The position numbers were made by a program, and so were the translations under genes. The notes under the pieces are model-generated. The model worked only from the letters and a program-made list of their open reading frames with translations. It did no database searches and was not told the DNA's origin. 64,000 nucleotides of DNA, from positions 3,968,001 through 4,032,000 of the forward strand of contig NC_083527.1 of assembly GCF_032362555.1 (NCBI RefSeq), written 5' to 3'. How positions within the stretch are numbered: position 1 is the first letter of the stretch; every line of letters starts with the position of its first letter. Of the stretch, positions 12,301 to 21,300 are shown piece after piece. Source of the stretch: Amyelois transitella (Eukaryota > Arthropoda > Insecta > Lepidoptera > Pyralidae).

Positions 12301-15300
12301 GGTACGCCAGACCTTCGTAGTTGGTCTGTCTGGCAGGAGGCACCTTTTGTTGGTCTCGGGGAAGGAAGAAACTGCCTGAAGATCGCAGAATGCTTGTATT
12401 TATTACAGAATTTATAAAAACAACAAACCTTTATACCTAGGCGGTGCAACAAACTAACCATTGCGCGAATATAAATACCTATAGATTCTATTAAATAAAT
12501 AAGTACTTAAATACAGTCGCTTGCAGAGAATCTTGACCCTATGGCTACGTACATATAAAGCATGTCCAATTTTATTTGAAGGGATTGGGCTACGGATTAG
12601 TGATGTAAAGAATATTCGTATTCGCGAATGTTTAAAAAATTAAATCAAGTACATCACTGCTACAGAACCCCACTCTCCGCATAAAATGCAGTACTACTAC
12701 TTACTACTCCGCATAAAAGTAATTAGCAACTTATCCTTTTACCAAATACCTTCTTAATTTAAGGTAGGTACATATATGGATACCGGTAAGCAAGTTGTGG
12801 CTTGCTTACCGGAGCAAAGATTCAGGCTGATTCAACAATCAGCCTGAAACTTTGCTCCTGCTATTTGTACTTACCAATCGCTCTTTGGTTGACGTCAGCG
12901 CCCGCTTCTACCAGATCTTGGACTAATTCGTTGTTGCTGTATGCGATTGCTAAGTGGAGAGAACTGGCACCTGTTTTATTGATAAAATTGGGTATAGGTA
13001 AATTTTAATGATTGTTTTATTATTTTATTTTGTTATGTCAGCCAAGAGAATAAAAACTGAGGCCGCCGAAGACCGGGCGATGCGGAGAGAGAATTGTACG
13101 GTAAACCTTGGTGTAAAATTATGAACACGCAAAGATGGGAGAGAGATTTATTTTATTCATAATCACTTCGCTTATGTCACAATTTTAACATGGTAAAGTT
13201 AGATACTTGCTTACCCAAATACTCTTCACCCTCAACCACATCCGAGGACAATTTCGGAAAACATTTGACCAACGTTCTTGCTAATCTTGTGTGAATCTGA
13301 AAACAAATGAAGCCGAAGCTGTTTTACAATAAGTTATCTAAACTAGAAGTTTAGAAGCTGGCATCTTTAAACTTTTAAAGTTTTTACACGAATGCACGAG
13401 TTTCATCGATGGACCAAATACCTAAATAACTTGAGGGTGATGATAAAGTGTGGCATAATAGTTTAAAGAAACGATTGACATGAGTTTCATACATACATAC
13501 ATATGGTCACGTCTATACCCCTTGCAGGGTAGACAGAGCCATAGTCTTGAAAAGACTGAATGGCCACGTTCAGCTATTTGGCTTAATGATAGAAGATGAG
13601 AGATGAGTTTCATTAAACAAAAAAAAACATGTGATGTCAATAGGCCACAGAAAATATGTTAGGTATACCTAATTGTATCCATATTGATTATTATAATACT
13701 CAGACTTTCTCACCTTCGTATCACAAATGATGAGCACATGCAAGAGGGATTCCCCCAGGGCGCCCCGGTAAGACATCTGCCAGCAAGCCATGTGGTCCTC
13801 CCATTTCGCAAGCGGGTCGTGTGGTGAAAGAGATGCTTCTATTGGTAACACCACCTAATTTATCAAAATAAATTTATTTCCTATCACATTAAATAAGACA
13901 GCATAATATGCCCTTTTTTAATAATAAGTAATGTTAATAAAGCTATTACTGAGCTGTGCGCACAATAACATTGCTATTTCAATTTGACGATAAAACCTTC
14001 TGCCACTATTATACCCTCCGGATTGGGTTACTTCCGAAGGTAAGTAGGTACTTAATTTGAATATGTGTATGAGTAACATATACCTAAACTTATCATTAAA
14101 CACCTGTGTCACAGTAAAACATTGAGTAAGTATATCTAGATATCTCTATAAAAAGTATGAGCCTTAACGAGAGAGAAAATAAAATAATTTATAAATATAA
14201 CAAAACATCAAAACTTAAAAATACAAGAAAATAATAAAAAAAAATTATGCAGTACCTAACAAAAGACAATCGCCCTTTTTTTCCTTGATTTTTTCCATGT
14301 TCGAAATTTCAAATTACCTATCCATAGGTACACAAATACCTTTTTTTTTGTTAATGGCCAGTGGGATACATTGTTACCTACCTTTTGGGAAAAAAAACCG
14401 GTGTATGGTGTGAGAATTTATGTAGGCATATTTATTTGATTATTTGAATTCGAATTCCAATTCCGTGGGTATTTGAATATGTTACATTTGATACCTGTTC
14501 ATGGTCCCTGAACTTCCATCGCAGATACTCGGCCCTATTGATTACCCTACCCCGCCCCCCAGCGTACATGTAGGCTGCAAACTCTTCCCTTATTAGCTTC
14601 TCCGCAGCCGTCATACCACCTTTAGCGTAGGTTTCGAGCAGTAAACCACCTGAGGAAAAAAAGAGTGACTTTGACATTTCTATCCTTTGGTTTTAGATGA
14701 TAACCATGTAATAAGTAAACATTGGGATTTTCACTAAAGAATGTCACGTACTTTGGTCATTAAATTAAAGTTATTATTAATTTTAATTTCCTCTTCTCGG
14801 GGTAGCCTCATTCCCTAGAGAACGCGTCCCCAGGTAGCGGATAGGGGAACGCTCGCTGGATGCTACATCCAGAGGGTAGGAGGGAAATAAAATACATATA
14901 CATATAATAATACGATAAAAGACATCCCCCGAAAATTATAGCTCAACATCGAAATTGTGGGAGAACTTTGAATCATTCTGCGTTGCTACTGTCAAACGTG
15001 AGCTAGGTGTCAGCAAAGGAGGTTATAGCGGGGCGAGATTGAGAAGTAAAAGCCAACTACGGGATAACAACTTTACTTCGGTAACTTATAAAAAGAAATA
15101 CAAAACTCGCTCGCTAATAAAGAGGTGCATACCGCACCGGTCCGCGCGTTGTTTAAAGACTGACTTGTTCAATGAGGCGCACGGGCGGTCCTCTGCGCGG
15201 GCGCTGGGAACGGCGTGGTATGGACGAGGGGGGCGGAGGGTGACGCGATGTCTCCCCGGAAGAGCCTACAATATTGCCCGCTATATCCTCCCCCTCCAAG

Positions 15301-18300
15301 TTACATGGTCGACCCGACTGTGACTTGGCTGGTCTGCCGCGATGGCGCTGATGCGCAATAACAGGAGATTTACCCACGTAACGCGTTAAGGCGCTGGCAT
15401 GGTATTTGCCCTTTACAATGTTGTTGCAATCAACGACGAGATAAGAAGTGGGACTACAAACTTTAGATATGCGATAAGGTCCCTCTCGCTTAGGAGCAAA
15501 TTTGCTCGTGATGCCACGCTGTGCATTACTCGGCATATGGACCTCCACCAGGACCAAGTCTCCCTCATTAAACGGAGCAACCTGCCTCCGTTGTTTATCG
15601 GCGACAGCCTTCCTATTGTCCTGTTGCGACTCAATACGTCTCCTGACATCCACAAGGATTCGAGCAAAATCTCTCAAATATGGTGATATCTGAGGCACAA
15701 AATTTTGCTGCTCCACAATGGTTCTGAAATCTGTATGGACTGCAAGAGGCGTACGCAACTCACGTGCGAAAGTTATAAATGCGGCCGTATGGCCGGTTCC
15801 TTCGTTATAAGAGCTATTCAAAGAGAAACGTACCGCTGGCAACATCCGTGGCCAGGAACGATGCTCGGTACCCACGAGGATGGCGAGATGTTTCTTTAAC
15901 TCGCGGTTCTTCCGCTCAGCGGGGTTGGCCTCTGGATGGTACACCGGTATCAAAGCCTGGTGAACCCCGAAAACAAACATCGCCTTTTGCATTACAGCCG
16001 AAACAAATTGAGTACCGTTATCGGAGATTACCCGCCTGGGCAACCCATAACGTAGAAAAACTTCTTCAATAAGCACCTTAGCGCAAGTTTCTGCAGTTGC
16101 ATCACGCAGTGCGAACAGCTCCACCCAACGACTAGCAGTATCCTCTACTAAAAGGATCCACTTCTCCCCCTTTTCTCCTTCGGGAAGAGGGCCAAACAAG
16201 TCCATCGCCAGTACCTCGAAACGCTGCTGGGGCACTGGGGTTTGCAGCAGACCTGCTGGCTTTAAATTGGTGGCTTTATACTTTTGACAAAGGTCACAGG
16301 ATTTAAGATATTGAGCCACATACGTTTTCATATTACTAAAGTAATAACGCTCCTTAATCTTCCGCAAGGTCCGCTCCAAACCCAAGTGTCCAGCAGTAGG
16401 CGCATCGTGAAATTCCTTTAAAACTTCCGCCCTCAACGACTCTGGAATAACTAACTGGGGCTCGTCGGACTCAGCATCCGGATCACATCTAAAGAGCACT
16501 CCTTGAGAAAGATAATAACCTCGATCTGACCATCGAGTAATATCATCATTTTCGGTATCTTCAAAATTATTTATTATTCGAGCTATATCTGGATCACCGA
16601 GTTGGGCGCTACGAATATCTTCTGGGGCCCACTGAGGAAAATCAACCACGACGGGACAGGTGTTCTGGACTTCCGAAACCTGTTCATCAGCATCAGCACA
16701 TACAGGGCGACTGAGAGTGTCGGCAACAACGTTGACCTTACCTGGCGTATAGTCGATATCCAGATCAAATGACTGAATCTTTAAAGCCCACCGAGCCAAA
16801 CGTCCTGTAGGCGTCTTCAACGCCATAAGCCACTTTAACGGCTGGTGGTCTGTGGAGACACGGACCTTTGCACCCTCCACGTAGCCACGGAACCTATCTA
16901 AGGCCCAAACCACAGCCAAGGCTTCACGTTCAGTGGTATTATAATTCTTTTCAGCCTGCGTGAGCAAGCGACTTGCAAATTCTATTGGTCTTTCTTCATG
17001 GACATCTTCACCTTGAAGCAAGACAGCGCCTAATGCGTATGCGCTCGCATCAGTCCTTATTATGAACGGCTTCTCAAAATCTGGTTGCTTTAGAATTGGG
17101 CTGGTAGAAAGCTTAGTTTTAAGCGTTTCAAATGCGACCATCTGTTCCTCTCTCCAAGTCCAGATCTTGTTCTTACGAGTGAGTTCCGTTAATGGACGAG
17201 CGATATCGGCGAATTGCGGAATAAATTTGCGAAACCAGGAACACGTCTGTAAGAAGGTTCTAAGTGCCTTCAGGTTCGTCGGCGGCAACATTTTCAGCAC
17301 CGCCTCCACCTTTCGAGGATCTGGTTCAATGCCTTGTGAAGACACAACATGTCCCAAGTAAGTAAGCCTCTCTTTAGCAAAAACACACTTACCTCGATTA
17401 GCCTTTAAGTTAAACAGGCGTAGACGGTCGAAAACCTGCTGGAGGTCCTGGAGGTGACGATTAAAATTTGGTGATATTACCAGAATATCGTCCAAATAAG
17501 CCAGTACACATACGTCTTTAAGACCAGACCTCATCCGGTCGATCAAACGCTGAAAAGTCGCTGGCGCGTTTTTAAGTCCAAACGGCATTCGGCGGAATTG
17601 GAATGTACCAAAAGGTGTGGTGAACGCCGTCTTTGGTCTATCCTCCGGAGCGACAATAGTCTGCCAGTAACCAGCCTTTAAATCAATTGAGGACATGACA
17701 CAGCCTTCTCTGGTACTCTGCAACAAGTCATCTATGACAGGAAGTGGATACTTATCAGTACGGGTGACGCTGTTTAATTTCCGGTAGTCGACACAGAAGC
17801 GGACCTCTCCATTCTTCTTGGGTATCAGCACCACAGGGGAAGCCCACTCTGACTCAGCATCTTCGATGATGTCATCTTCTAACATCTTCTCTAACTCCGC
17901 TCTGATCACTTCTTTTTTTGCTGGAGATACGCGATAAGGAGGACTAGGTATCAATGTGGTGAACAGCAAACTGAGTGGGTCCTCCCCCTGGAGTGAAAAT
18001 GTCCTCATTGACATTCAGAAGGTTGGACAGCTGCTGTCGTTCGTCCTTACCTAAGTGGAATCCTTCATCCTCGTGAAGACCCACAGACGAGCAATGCAAA
18101 GGTTCGTATGACCTTACACCATTAGGTTCAAAGACGATGGGCTGAGAGACCCTATCGTGGTTCATAAACCATATACCGCGAGAAAAATCTAATACCATGC
18201 CAGCGTCCTGAATAAAATTCATTCCCAACAAACTTTCAGTAGCATTGGGCAACATTATAAACATAACATCTAAAGAGACATCGCGCACCCTAACCCTAAC

Positions 18301-21300
18301 TTGCGTACGTTCAACAATTTGCGCAACTGTCCGCCCGTCCGCATATTTAAGCTCAGTAAATACATTTTCAAACTTATGGCCATACTTAACTAAATGAGCT
18401 CTAAGACTAACACTACCTATACAATGTTTGGCACCTGTGTCTATAAGCACTTTACCACGTTCACCATAAATTTCTATTTCTAACAAAGGTCGCACTCGCG
18501 AATCTATATTAACACTATTTGCAGAAACAGATTGAAAGGAAGTTGATACGGACGGAACCGGTTCTGTCTTTTTACAAGACGAGCAGTTGGATCGGATCAC
18601 GCCGGGCGCACCGCACCCGAAACACGTGATAGTTGAGACGCGTGGTTCTCCATCAGTGCCAAGTTTCTGTTTGGCTAACTTTTCACAGGCATATTTCAGA
18701 TGACCATACTTTTTACAGTAATTACAGTGTGGCCGAGTTTTATTCTTATAAGATACTGTCGACTGCGAAGCCGTCGGAGAAATGGGTACAGTAGTAGGCT
18801 TTGCCGTCGAACATAACGGTTTAACATCGCTGGTCGTTGTTCGGCTTTCATCCAAAATATCTTCGACACGACGGGCCATAGTAATAAGCTCAGCGAAGGT
18901 AGAAAATTCCAAACGCGAAACCTTTTCACGAATACGTCGATGTAGCAAACCGTACGTCATATCTAATTGCACGGTCATCGACAGGGAATGAAGGGGTAAC
19001 TGTGACATTAATGCCCTGATGTGGCATATGAAAAGGTCTGTAGCTTCGTTACTACGCTGTTCCCTTTCAAATATTTTCCGATAAACTTTGTGTGTGGGCA
19101 ACCTTGGTCCAAACGTTTGTTTGAGTGCTTCGATGGCGGCAGACCAGGTTGGGGTATGATCCTTCACACCCTGCCACCATGTCGCAGCCAACCCGGTGAG
19201 TAGCATAGGCAAGCCACGCAAGGCGTTTTCGTCGCTTACTCCAACACAATCTTTATAGACCTCAATGGCGTCTACAAAAGATTCCACGTTGCTTGACTTC
19301 TCGCCGTCGAATCGTGTTGTGCATTTTGCGAAATTACCATGTAAGGAACTACTTACAGTTGGTGGGCCATTTACCCTTTCCATTAAAAATCTCAGCTGCT
19401 CGGTTGTTATCATGATCGGAGCAAGCGGAGGCAATGGAACAGCCTCTGGCGCAGGTGCAGGTTGTTGTACAGCCTCCGGAGTGGGCGGCGGCGACGCCAC
19501 CACATTAGCTTGGGCCGCGCCCGCCGACGAACTCTCTGCGCGAGATCTCGTAAGCACCATGGTAACACGATGAAGCAATACGTGTATGTCGAAATAAGAG
19601 TTCACGAAAGTCCAGACGCACTATCACAACGTTCACCAGTCTTTATAAATAATGTCCAACACACACAATAGTTGTATAAAAAGTCTTAAAAAGTCAGGCC
19701 GCGTAAAAAAAAAGTCGTAACTATTATAGTACCTACACATGTATCGCGAGACAAAACAGTAACACTGTCGCGATAACGGTTTTTTTTTTTTTTTTTGTAA
19801 CACTAAAACTTTTTGGTAAGTTTTTGTTCACTGCAGGTAGGTAAAGTCTCAACACAAAAGAGTATTTAGGTACGTTAACTGTTCACGTACCCAAACAACG
19901 GTTCTTTTTTTTTTATGGTACACGAAACTATTTTTGGTAAGTTTTTGTATTATTAAAACGGTATTTAGGTACGTAAACTGTCCACTATCGTGGGAACAAA
20001 CAGACACGCTGTCACGATAGGTACACAAAACAGTTTAGATACAAAACCTAAATAAATTATGCTGTTCGCGGAATATAACAGACACTTCTGTCGCGAAACT
20101 ATGTCCAGCTTTTGAGTCTTCGTGACTACGTGACAAACGGCGTCTTGCCGTCGTAGAACACGTGAACAACAAACAACACACGCGAATCACTAAAAGAGCA
20201 CACGGCCCCACGTTGGGCGCCAATATAGCGGGGCGAGATTGAGAAGTAAAAGCCAACTACGGGATAACAACTTTACTTCGGTAACTTATAAAAAGAAATA
20301 CAAAACTCGCTCGCTAATAAAGAGGTGCATACCGCACCGGTCCGCGCGTTGTTTAAAGACTGACTTGTTCAATGAGGCGCACGGGCGGTCCTCTGCGCGG
20401 GCGCTGGGAACGGCGTGGTATGGACGAGGGGGGCGGAGGGTGACGCGATGTCTCCCCGGAAGAGCCTACAATATTGCCCGCTATAAGGTCTACATAGTGC
20501 AAAGGATGCTAAATGGTGGAATAACCGCGCTAAGGATAGTGTAGCTGAAAAGAAAAGGCTGTTCAAAATCTGGCAAAACACTCGCTCTGAAGAGGATAGA
20601 GAAATCTACATACAGGCCAAAAAAGCCGCAAGAAAAACGGTAGCGGTAGAGAGAGAGAAAGCCGAGTCAGAGCTTCATCAGCGATTGGAATCATCGGCTG
20701 ACTTTGACATATATAAAATAGCAAAGCGAAGACACAATGACAGCAAAGACTTCAAAACTACAAAGTACATCAAAAACAGTGAAGGCGTCCTGCTAACTAA
20801 CGATATCGAGATATGTGATAGATGGTATGAGTACTACCAAAAACTACTAAATGAAGAATTCCCTAGACAGCAACAAGAGGATCTGTTAAAAACAGAAGGC
20901 CCAATTAGCGAAATTACCCCCGAAGAAGTCCGTAAAGCAATCTGCAAAATGAAAAATCACAAAGCAACGGGTCCGGACAACATACCCGCTGAGCTATGGA
21001 AAATACTCGGAGCTGATGGGGCCTGCTGGCTAGCAATGCTATTCAATAGGATCCTAGCTGAAGAGAAAATGCCAGACGCCTGGAGAAAAAGTATAATAGT
21101 CCCGTTCTACAAAAACAAAGGTGACGTTCGAGATTGTGGAAACTTTCGAGGGATAAAACTTACATCTCATACCCTGAAAATCTGGGAACGAGTTCTAGGC
21201 GAACGTCTTCAAAGTCTAACTCACATATCAGAAAACCAATTTGGTTTCACCGCTGGGAAGGGAACCACAGACGCAATACACGTGATAAGGCTGTTAATGG

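Larger units (their letters stand above)
15024..20485 (-). mobile_element. complete Gypsy/Ty3 LTR retrotransposon, recent insertion
   Basis: Element of 5462 bp inside the RTE LINE. Two 262-bp LTRs look identical base for base. The 4-bp duplication AGGT lies at 15020-15023 and 20486-20489. The primer-binding site matches the 3' end of tRNA-Lys, and a polypurine tract precedes the 3' LTR. Gag-protease and RT-RNaseH-integrase ORFs fill the inside; there is no env-like ORF. It runs antisense to the LINE and in the same direction as iav. Identical LTRs point to recent insertion, but the pol ORF lies in a different frame from gag, so activity of this copy is uncertain. Confidence 0.93.

Noticed and set aside
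14955-15323. Plus-strand 122-codon ORF
   Set aside because: It is a chance fusion of LINE coding sequence with the antisense of the Gypsy LTR.
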